A stretch of 64,000 nucleotides of DNA from Lysinibacillus_B sp031181585 (GTDB lineage Bacteria; Bacillota; Bacilli; Bacillales_A; Planococcaceae). The stretch covers positions 1,860,001-1,924,000 of the forward strand of contig NZ_CP154840.1 in the NCBI RefSeq assembly GCF_047301505.1, given 5' to 3'. Under the pieces are notes generated by a model. That model did no database searches. It saw only the letters and a program-made list of their open reading frames with translations, and had not been told where the DNA came from. The position numbers and the translations under genes are program-made. Below, in pieces: positions 44,027-51,864 of the stretch. Within the stretch, counting starts at the first letter, position 1. Each line of letters opens with the position of its first letter.

Positions 44027-47000
44027 ATGAATTTTGATCTGCAAAGCATCCTTTTATATCTTAAGTCAGCAGTAGAAATTGAAAAAGCTCTTTCGGGTTC
44101 ATACAGGCAGGTAGAATATCCTTATAATAAAGCGGGTGTATATGCCCGCAATCTCCCGTTATTCAACAAAGAATTATATAGTTTAATGGGAGAGCTTAAG
44201 TGTCTCCCCAGCGTAGAAGAATACGAAAGTTATTACTTGAAGAAACATCTAACGCGCCCTGTAAATAGGACAGCGCTTCAATATCATGCAAACAATGCGT
44301 ACAAGGCTTTAGTTACAGATTTGCATTTTTATTTTATTTTAAAAGAATCCGGTCTCTTTGATGATGTGAGAATGGATTATATCTATGATTTAGAAGCAAA
44401 GACAGATTTATTACTTCGTAAAAATGGTAAGGTTATGGGTATCCAATTATTCAGCGGTGACGAAAACTACAAATTATCAAAGGAAAGATCAATTGAAAAA
44501 CTACAGCTTGGCTATGAGCTGTGCCTATATAATCTGCGTGATTATCCTGAAAATAAAAAAACTATTACGGGCAGTGACGGATCAGAAATCCATTTATACG
44601 GCGAAAATGATGCTGTTCGACTGGCACAATATTTGGGGGAAAGTTCAAAGAAAGAAAATACTATGGAAGAATTAATGAAGGAAAAATACGGCGATACTTT
44701 CACATTACTGCCGGATACTGCTCCCCAGGCAGCAGCAATAAATAACCTCCATGTAAAGTACTCTTATGTTTATATAGGCAACTGTAATACAGATATAGAG
44801 GAATATATGGAGGCTTTGCGTAAACAAGGGAAAAAAGTCTTTGCTTCATACGGGGAGCAAAGAGGAGATACTTTTACTGCCGTTGACGGAATAAATTATA
44901 CATTAAATGGTCAATGTATAGGTCAGAAGGAAGGTTTACAGTATTTAGAGAAATACAGTAGAAATATAGATAATTTTAACCTCAATCAATACAGAATTGA
45001 ACATGCTGATTCGAAACTTAATATTGCAGTAAATGCAGGAGCAGGAAGCGGTAAGACTACAACACTTGTTTCCCGGATTTTATATTTACTCTTTACCGGA
45101 CAAATTGAAAGCTTGCAGGAAATTGTAATGATTACATTTACAAACGAAGCAGCAAGTAATATGAAAGAAGCTTTGGAGGAGCGTCTGGAAGAGCTGTACC
45201 GTACAACAGGTAATGAAGTTCATTATAAATATCTGCAGCAGGTAAGCTTTATGAAGATTTTAACAATACCGGCATTTGCTAAAGAAATTATAAAACAATT
45301 TTCACACTATCTTGGCTTATCCGCGAATATAAATATTACTGAAATGGTCGTAAAGCGAAGGGAGATTCTAGAAAAGTACTTGGATCGGACGATAGCGCAT
45401 TATAGTTATAATCCTTTTGGTAAATTGGATTATTATAACATTATTCGTTTTCTGGAAAATGTGTGGGATAAATTTAATCAAAAAGGGGTTGTGGAGCAGG
45501 AACTGGAAAAGTATCTGCAGCACAATAACGATGATGATATATTAAAACGGGCTGTAACAAATATTTTAAAACAGGCCGATCAGGAGTTAACAGCATTAAA
45601 GTTTGAGGAAGATTTTTTAACTGTTGCCGATTTAACAAGGTTCTTAAAGCTTCTTATTGCTCAACAGGTCCCATTACAAGAATTAAATAAAAGTTATAAA
45701 TATCTGCTGGTTGATGAGTTTCAGGACACGGATATCGCACAAATTCAGTTTATTGCGACAATAGCTGCTCAGGCTGAACTCTATTTAACTGTAGTCGGTG
45801 ACACTAAGCAGAGTGTGTATCGTTTCCGGGGAGCTGATTCCACCGCTTTCTCTGTGCTGAATGACTATCTGAAGGGATTTCCAGGAAAAGAGTTGAAAAC
45901 ATACCACTTAACAGAAAACTTTAGATCCTCCAAAGAATTAATAGAAGAGATGGAAAGCCGCTTTGAACATTGGAGAAAAAGGGGACTTCTCCCTTCTAAG
46001 GAGAACCCTATGTATTCATATCAAAAAAATTATATGGATAAAAAACATATTTATAAATCAAATGAGGAAAAGTTTACAATTAATCACCTGCTAAAAGATT
46101 TTGCACTCCTGCCAAAGAAAGAAGATAAAGGCAAACCTAATGTTTTAGCGGTACTAGTACGTAGTAATCATGAAGCCGAAAAAGTTGGGGAAATGTTGAA
46201 AATTGCTGAAGATGCTCCTGAATATGAAGTGCGTACGGAAGGGACTTTATATGTTTCAAAAGCTGCGCGTGATTTAGGGATTCTGCTCAATTCCTGGCTC
46301 TATTTGAAAAGTGAAGGTCCTGCCTGCGATCAGGCATTATTTTCTTTAAGTGAAACAGCTTTTTGTTATAAGAAAAAGCCACTTAGCTTTACACTGGAAA
46401 AAGCATCGGAAAATTCCCGAATGAAATTTATTAGTGCCGGGAATTTCTCTTTTAATATACCGGAAGCTTGGTCTAATGCAGTAGAACAAATGAAGGAAAA
46501 ACCATTTTTACCGGTTCTGCAGGAGTTTATTAATAAAAGTAACTACACGGCGAACTTGAGTAAAAAAGGTATGGAAGAAAGTAATATATTAAAGTATGGA
46601 TTAAACTTAGAAAAAATAATTACTGAAATTTATATGCAGTTTAATAATAAAGCTACTCTGATCCAAGTATATGATTGGCTGAAGCTTCAAATTAATACGA
46701 ACCGTACAAGTGATGAAGCAGAGATTGAAGACTCATCTTTTAACGACAATTTTGTTCGTGTAATGACAGTTCACAAAGCGAAGGGTCTTCAGTTTCATAC
46801 AGTAATTATTCCTTATCCGAATAATCCATTTCTTCGTTCAGAAGATACTGTTAAACAGGAGCTCATTGTCCAAATTAATGAGAAAGATGAACTGCAGTTC
46901 GGCTGGAAATATTATGATGAAAGAAGCGGGTTTAATAATATATCCTCAAATTACCAGATATTACGCACGGAGGAAGTTAAAGAACAGCGCTGTGAAGAAA

Positions 47001-47143
47001 CACGTATTTTATATGTTGCGATGACACGTGCACAACAATCCTTAATTTTTTACGGATTGTCAAACAATAAAAAGAAAACAGCCCCCCAAAATACATGGGC
47101 GGAATTATTGCTACTCAAGGAGAATAAAAATGCCTGGTTATAA
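44027..47143 (+). CDS. UvrD/AddA-like helicase with extra N-terminal domain
   Basis: 1038 aa. SF1A helicase from about residue 318: Q-motif FNLNQYRIE, Walker A AGAGSGKT (337-344), ITFTNEAASNM, Walker B LLVDEFQDT, GDTKQSVYRFRGAD, MTVHKAKGLQFHTV and VAMTRAQQ. It should move 3' to 5' on single-stranded DNA. The first 310 residues are not found in UvrD or PcrA; KTDLLLRKNGKVMGIQLFSG (125-144) resembles a PD-(D/E)XK strand pair but lacks the expected Lys, so it may be an inactive nuclease fold. The last 14 bases overlap the AddB-like gene, so they are coupled. The AddA C-terminal nuclease is absent. Confidence 0.88.
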   Translation: MNFDLQSILLYLKSAVEIEKALSGSYRQVEYPYNKAGVYARNLPLFNKELYSLMGELKCLPSVEEYESYYLKKHLTRPVNRTALQYHANNAYKALVTDLHFYFILKESGLFDDVRMDYIYDLEAKTDLLLRKNGKVMGIQLFSGDENYKLSKERSIEKLQLGYELCLYNLRDYPENKKTITGSDGSEIHLYGENDAVRLAQYLGESSKKENTMEELMKEKYGDTFTLLPDTAPQAAAINNLHVKYSYVYIGNCNTDIEEYMEALRKQGKKVFASYGEQRGDTFTAVDGINYTLNGQCIGQKEGLQYLEKYSRNIDNFNLNQYRIEHADSKLNIAVNAGAGSGKTTTLVSRILYLLFTGQIESLQEIVMITFTNEAASNMKEALEERLEELYRTTGNEVHYKYLQQVSFMKILTIPAFAKEIIKQFSHYLGLSANINITEMVVKRREILEKYLDRTIAHYSYNPFGKLDYYNIIRFLENVWDKFNQKGVVEQELEKYLQHNNDDDILKRAVTNILKQADQELTALKFEEDFLTVADLTRFLKLLIAQQVPLQELNKSYKYLLVDEFQDTDIAQIQFIATIAAQAELYLTVVGDTKQSVYRFRGADSTAFSVLNDYLKGFPGKELKTYHLTENFRSSKELIEEMESRFEHWRKRGLLPSKENPMYSYQKNYMDKKHIYKSNEEKFTINHLLKDFALLPKKEDKGKPNVLAVLVRSNHEAEKVGEMLKIAEDAPEYEVRTEGTLYVSKAARDLGILLNSWLYLKSEGPACDQALFSLSETAFCYKKKPLSFTLEKASENSRMKFISAGNFSFNIPEAWSNAVEQMKEKPFLPVLQEFINKSNYTANLSKKGMEESNILKYGLNLEKIITEIYMQFNNKATLIQVYDWLKLQINTNRTSDEAEIEDSSFNDNFVRVMTVHKAKGLQFHTVIIPYPNNPFLRSEDTVKQELIVQINEKDELQFGWKYYDERSGFNNISSNYQILRTEEVKEQRCEETRILYVAMTRAQQSLIFYGLSNNKKKTAPQNTWAELLLLKENKNAWL

Positions 47144-49787
47144 GAATTTAATTTATACAAATGCCGAGGAGCTTTTTAATCCAAACAGCACGTTCACTGC
47201 TTATAGAGATGCTATTCATATTACAGCGACTAATTCACTAAAAACAGGGATGATGAAAAGTAACAGCAGTTTAAACCGCTGGATTACTGGTCCGGTTATA
47301 TCCTTTGCAGAGTTAATGAAATATGTGGGAGGGAATTGGACAAAAAGTAAAACAAGTTTAAAACAATTTACACTGCTTTCGAAGGAGCTGCGTGTTTTAT
47401 CTGCGGAAAAGTCAGAAATTAATAGTAAACTGTTTGGTGCAGTTGATAAAAATCAGGAACTGTTATTAAAAACAATCCGGCTGTTGTGTGAGACCGGTTA
47501 TACAAGTGCAATGGTACGTGACAAGCTGCCAATTATGTCTCAGCAGGAACATATCTTTTTAGAATTATGGAAAGCGGTGGAAAATGACAGCGCATATTCT
47601 GACATCCACAACTGGTTTCAAAATCTCAGCCTTTCACCAAAGCGTGAATTTCGTACTACTTTAAGGAATTTATTTGAAGATTTCATAAAGGATGAACAAA
47701 AGCGTATAAAAGCTAATATTCCACCTAATGAGCCGGCATATGACATTGTTTATAAACGTATAAGGCAGGGAAAAAAGAGTATTCTTGTCTTACATGGCTT
47801 CTACTTCCTTTTACCGGTTCAGAAGCGTCTATTTGATATTTTAAGCCGGAAATTTGATATCCTCCATGTTATTAATTATCAGCCCGGCTACGCCCATGGC
47901 TTTCAAACAGTTGAACAATTTTTACAGATTCAGCAGCATGGTTATATTCGGGCAATGCAGCATCCTTATCCGGTTAATTATCATGCGGGAGAGTTTTTAT
48001 GTGCAATTAATGGATCTTTTACAGCAGGGGATATGGCAACAGATGAGCAGGATATAAAAAAGGTAAACTATTTTGAATTTCATAACCTTCAGCAATTCAG
48101 GAGGTATACCGAAGCTAATGACGAACGTTATGTCTCACCACGGGCTGGGGAGGTCAAAGAATATCTGGCTCCTATTGAGCAAGCTGAGCATAAAAAGTTA
48201 TCCGAACATCCCCTGGGGTCCTTTTTAGTAAATATACATCGTATCAATAGGAGAAAATTTGATACCGCATCTGCACAGTATATCGATTCGGAAAATGTTA
48301 ACTATACACTGTTGAGGGAGATTTTTGCTTCAGGCTATCTATTTGTAGATGGTGTAAATGTCCAGAAAGCCATGCGTACACTGGATTTGCTTCGTGAAAT
48401 CACTAACTCCTTTACAACTTTCAGCGAATGGACTACATGTATTGATAAACTGATTGTGCAAAAAAAACAAGCCGAGCATGTATCAGAAAATAAATATTCG
48501 TATAGAAATGATGAACATCGTATGTATTCATTTTATCATGAAGTAATTGGATATTTTTATAGTACACATGAAGAACTGCTTTTCGTGAAAGATGGTATCC
48601 TGAAGATTAAGGACTTATTTGAACTGCTCTTCCAAGGGACAGAAATTAATATTTCTCAATACGTAGAAATCCTGGAGGGGCATATAACCAATTACATTAC
48701 TCCCTCTCTTTCAGAAGAGCTTGACAGAGAGATAGCTGAAAATATTCTTTCAGTATTGAAAGACCTGAAAAGTGATACATTAAATAATCTGGACCGTAAA
48801 GACTTAATGCAGGGCCTGCAGTATTTTTTAGCTCAAAATGCAGAAGTAGAAAATGAATATGAAACAGATTTACATGGTTATACCAATTACAATACAACCG
48901 ATGTAATTAATTCATTATTAAATAGTGATGGTCTCCAATTTGAAGACAATCGTGTAGTACATTTCGGGTTTATGGATAATGAAGCATTCCCGGCTTCACA
49001 GTCGTTTAACATCTGGCCGCTTTCAAAGGATTCTTTCGAACATCTTTGTAATGATAATATTTATCTGCATCAATTACAGCTGCGGAAAGAGCTTGAGGTT
49101 GAAATTGCGTGCTATCAGTTTTATCTTATTATGACTAATGCAGTAAAAGTAAACTTTTCAATTGTTAGGCGCCTTGATGAGAGGAAACATTTAAAACGCT
49201 CCTTCTATTTGAATTTTTTAACGTTAATTAAAGGCTCTGATAAACAATTAAATGATTTACTGAAAAATGAAGATAAAACAGATTATTTTGAGAAAAATGT
49301 AAAGTTTAATAAGCGTTTATATGAAAAACTCCCTGGCAGGGTGTTTAACCGGTGTCCCAAGCGTTTCGTGTATTCTTTCTTACTTGACCGGCGCCCGGTA
49401 TTTTATGAAGGATTTCATGAGCCTTTCTTATACCAGCAGCTGATTTCACACGATCAGGCCAGGCTGAAACTGCAGGATAGATTGGAGGAGTATAGAAGCT
49501 GGTTTCCCCACTGGTCAGAAACTAAAAAAACTGTATATCAAACTGCTGCTATAGAATATGCTCAAAACAATCCTGGAGTATTCCGGCAAGAGAATACAAT
49601 TCTAGATGAAAGCGAAGAGTATTTTACTCGAACAGGTTTAAATTTATTTGGATCCCGGTCTAAAGGGGAAATAAGAAAAACTGGAGAAGAAAATGTTAAC
49701 GGTGTTCCATTTACACGTCCCGGTGAAAATTGTAAGTATTGTACATTCCAGTTTATTTGTGCTGAATCGAATCTTCATATGAAGTAA
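47130..49787 (+). CDS. AddB-like partner with reduced Fe-S nuclease domain
   Basis: 885 aa. Cys742 in FNRCPKRFVYSFLL and the C-terminal Cys868-x2-Cys871-x5-Cys877 (CKYCTFQFIC) reproduce the 4Fe-4S pattern of AddB. In Bacillus subtilis AddB about 320 residues lie between these cysteines; here it is 126, and no DRxD or ExK nuclease motif is visible, so the cluster seems to remain for structure while the nuclease is lost. The N-terminal 600 residues look like an inactivated helicase, as in AddB. No P-loop is seen. ATG at 47130 overlaps the helicase gene; the two should form a heterodimer. Confidence 0.75.
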   Translation: MPGYKNLIYTNAEELFNPNSTFTAYRDAIHITATNSLKTGMMKSNSSLNRWITGPVISFAELMKYVGGNWTKSKTSLKQFTLLSKELRVLSAEKSEINSKLFGAVDKNQELLLKTIRLLCETGYTSAMVRDKLPIMSQQEHIFLELWKAVENDSAYSDIHNWFQNLSLSPKREFRTTLRNLFEDFIKDEQKRIKANIPPNEPAYDIVYKRIRQGKKSILVLHGFYFLLPVQKRLFDILSRKFDILHVINYQPGYAHGFQTVEQFLQIQQHGYIRAMQHPYPVNYHAGEFLCAINGSFTAGDMATDEQDIKKVNYFEFHNLQQFRRYTEANDERYVSPRAGEVKEYLAPIEQAEHKKLSEHPLGSFLVNIHRINRRKFDTASAQYIDSENVNYTLLREIFASGYLFVDGVNVQKAMRTLDLLREITNSFTTFSEWTTCIDKLIVQKKQAEHVSENKYSYRNDEHRMYSFYHEVIGYFYSTHEELLFVKDGILKIKDLFELLFQGTEINISQYVEILEGHITNYITPSLSEELDREIAENILSVLKDLKSDTLNNLDRKDLMQGLQYFLAQNAEVENEYETDLHGYTNYNTTDVINSLLNSDGLQFEDNRVVHFGFMDNEAFPASQSFNIWPLSKDSFEHLCNDNIYLHQLQLRKELEVEIACYQFYLIMTNAVKVNFSIVRRLDERKHLKRSFYLNFLTLIKGSDKQLNDLLKNEDKTDYFEKNVKFNKRLYEKLPGRVFNRCPKRFVYSFLLDRRPVFYEGFHEPFLYQQLISHDQARLKLQDRLEEYRSWFPHWSETKKTVYQTAAIEYAQNNPGVFRQENTILDESEEYFTRTGLNLFGSRSKGEIRKTGEENVNGVPFTRPGENCKYCTFQFICAESNLHMK

Positions 49788-49814
49788 TATTTCATATTAA
49801 GTTCCTATTGAAAG

Positions 49815-49849
49815 CAGATTCTTATTGTTTAATAAGGATCTGTTTTTTT
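49815..49849 (+). terminator. terminator after the helicase pair
   Basis: CAGATTCTTATT (49815-49826) pairs with AATAAGGATCTG (49831-49842), one mismatch, then seven Ts. It separates the vsr gene from the helicase pair. Confidence 0.85.
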
Positions 49850-49946
49850 CATGAGAAAACGATAAACTGCTTGTTAAAGTCATAGCTGCCGCTTATTTTT
49901 TTTCTAATGGGGAACTATAAGAAAAAAGCTGTGAGGAGTGAAACAT

Positions 49947-50402
49947 ATGGCAGATAATTTATCACCTGAAGACCGCCTCAAGAATATGAGAGCCATACGT
50001 TCCCAGTCGAAGCTGGAAAATGCCGTAACGAAGGAGTTATGGAACAAAGGCTATAGATTTAGAAAAAATACAAAAAATCTCTTTGGAAAACCTGATATCT
50101 CCATAAAAAAATATAAAGTTGTTATTTTCATAGATTCATGCTTCTGGCATGTCTGTCCCGTGCATGGCAACAGGCCGAAAAGCAACCAGGAATTCTGGGA
50201 TAAAAAACTCCTGCGCAACCAGCAGCGTGATCAGGAGGTTAATGAATATTATATTAATAAAGGCTGGCATGTAAAAAGAGTGTGGGAACATGAGTTTAAA
50301 GAGAACTTCCATAAGGCTGTGGAAGATATTGCAGGTTTTATAGATAATGTCAGGCTGCAGGAAAGTGAGCAGAAAATATTCCAATTTCAAAATAAAAGAT
50401 AA
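49947..50402 (+). CDS. vsr: very short patch repair (Vsr-type) mismatch endonuclease
   Basis: 151 aa. Asp50 in GKPDISI is the metal-binding catalytic Asp; VIFIDSCFWHVCPVHG (59-74) matches the Vsr active-site strand with Trp67 and His68, and FWDKKLLRNQQRDQEV continues the family pattern. Zinc-site residues His68, Cys70 and others are present. Vsr nicks DNA at T:G mismatches left by deamination of 5-methylcytosine, so it pairs with the methyltransferase 6.4 kb upstream. ATG at 49947 has GAGGAG 8 bases ahead; GTG at 49938 is in that site. Separate transcript, last gene of the island. Confidence 0.92.
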   Translation: MADNLSPEDRLKNMRAIRSQSKLENAVTKELWNKGYRFRKNTKNLFGKPDISIKKYKVVIFIDSCFWHVCPVHGNRPKSNQEFWDKKLLRNQQRDQEVNEYYINKGWHVKRVWEHEFKENFHKAVEDIAGFIDNVRLQESEQKIFQFQNKR

Positions 50403-50458
50403 CCCTGGGAGATATTTTTTTATTAGATTTAATTAAAAGAACGGAGGTCCGGCTATAG

Positions 50459-50563
50459 TTTTTTACGCCTGCATACCATATACTGGTTCGTGATGAAATT
50501 TTAAATATTATCACAGTAGGAGACAAAGAGTACAGCCACAGGGTGCCGGCACCAGAATAGAGT
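50459..50563 (+). other. protein-like open stretch without a start
   Basis: 34 codons reading FFTPAYHILVRDEILNIIT then VGDKEYSHRVPAPE and stop. A GGAGG lies just upstream, but no start codon opens the frame and a stop precedes it. Possibly a gene tail left by the event that set the island's edge. Confidence 0.3.
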
Positions 50564-50734
50564 CTATTATGCTTTTTGAAAATCGAGTAACATATAACAA
50601 AAGCAAATAACTGAATGCAGTATATATACAGTTTAGCAAAGTGCACATACTTGAAATGAGGATGGTATTATAAAAATCTGTCCCTCCATATTAGGGATAC
50701 TTGGAATGTCAACCCTACACTGGACAACAATGAT

Positions 50735-50815
50735 AGGGGCTGTTGCTTGAATTCCGTAGATGTTGAATAGCCCAACGTTCCGTGAAGGCTTAGGTTGTTG
50801 AACGGTATACATACC
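50735..50815 (-). pseudogene. IS3-family OrfB tail remnant
   Basis: The minus strand reads FNNLSLHGTLGYSTSTEFKQ, the C-terminus of an IS3-type transposase OrfB. The DNA also aligns by eye with 11716-11795 (AGGGGCTGTTG..TTGAA..TTGTTGAAC blocks). It lies about 330 bases right of vsr, so it marks a past transposition event at the island edge. Confidence 0.7.
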
Positions 50816-51022
50816 CTCTAGGCTCAAGAGAAGTAAAGTGCGCTTAATTGGCGAATTGTGCAACGGCTAATTGATCATGTTGATTGAACTGACATTGTCA
50901 TCTATTCTTTACAGGCGCTTCGTTACAGCTTGATTTATGAGGCTGAAATTTTGCCGCTGTATGGTTTTAAACCAATCTGTAGTTAATCATATAATGTTAA
51001 AAATTAACTAATAAAAATAAAG

Positions 51023-51075
51023 TTGACAAATTTATGAAGAGTGTTACAATTTTACCGACAGGCAATCGGTCTGTA
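51023..51075 (+). promoter_or_regulatory. TetR gene promoter with overlapping operator
   Basis: TTGACA (51023-51028), 16 bases, then TACAAT (51045-51050): a near-consensus SigA promoter. A 23-base imperfect palindrome follows at 51053-51075 with TACnGACnG half-sites (TACCGACAGG and CGGTCTGTA), ending 12 bases before the regulator start. This is the expected site for TetR autorepression. Confidence 0.7.
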
Positions 51076-51087
51076 TAGGGGGAGAAA

Positions 51088-51714
51088 ATGAGAAAAGAAG
51101 CAGAAGAACGCAAAAACGAAATCCTTGACGCAGCAGATGAGCTTTTCGGTAAGAAGGGCTTTGACGGTACAAGTACAAACGATATCCTCGAAAAGGTAGG
51201 GATTGCGCGAGGAACGTTATATCATCATTTCAAATCAAAGGAGGAGATTATGGATGCGTTGATTGGGCGTTATAGCGACCGGCTTTTAGGTGCAGCGAAG
51301 GAAGTTGCCGCAGACAAAACCATACCCTTAGTCGATCGTATTATCCGTGTGGTCATGTCAATGAAACTAAACAGCGGAAGCAGCGAGGAAATTATGGAGC
51401 ACATTCATCGACCTCAAAATGCGCTTATGCATCAGAAAATACAAAAAATCATCATCAACGGCCTTACGCCTATATTATCGGAAATCATCTGTGAGGGCAT
51501 TGAACAAGGAGTGTTCAGCACACCATACCCGTATGAATGCATGGAAATGGTGGTGACATATGCGAATACTGTTTTTGATGACGATATGGTTCAAATGACA
51601 GACGAGGAACGTGCCACCCGCATACAGGCGTTTATTTTCAACGTAGAAAGACTGCTGGATGTTGAAAGGGGAAGTCTTATGTCCGTTATCCAAATGTTTA
51701 CTGGCAATGACTAG
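51088..51714 (+). CDS. TetR/AcrR-family transcriptional regulator
   Basis: 208 aa. The HTH at about residues 10-56 (EILDAADELFGKKGFDGTSTNDILEKVGIARGTLYHHFKSKEEIM) is a textbook TetR domain; the rest is the helical ligand domain. GGGGGAG precedes the ATG. It leads a cassette with an FtsX-like permease and an ABC ATPase on the same strand, which it probably represses until a ligand, such as a peptide antibiotic, binds. The palindrome at 51053-51075 is its likely operator. Confidence 0.9.
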   Translation: MRKEAEERKNEILDAADELFGKKGFDGTSTNDILEKVGIARGTLYHHFKSKEEIMDALIGRYSDRLLGAAKEVAADKTIPLVDRIIRVVMSMKLNSGSSEEIMEHIHRPQNALMHQKIQKIIINGLTPILSEIICEGIEQGVFSTPYPYECMEMVVTYANTVFDDDMVQMTDEERATRIQAFIFNVERLLDVERGSLMSVIQMFTGND

Positions 51715-51864
51715 CTTGGAAAAAATTCTTCTATAGCCGCAGTAATGAATGGGGTATGTTTTTGCACAGACAAAAGAGGACATCAAGAGGATGCTGGAAT
51801 GTATGCCTTCCGCAATTTTTCATAATGTAAAATTGGTTAGCGAATTTGAAAACAGAGGTGACGT

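Noticed and set aside
34735..50402. AIPR-family abortive infection gene expected in some MutL/Z1 loci
   Set aside because: None of the nine proteins shows AIPR features by eye; the PLD nuclease takes the expected effector place.
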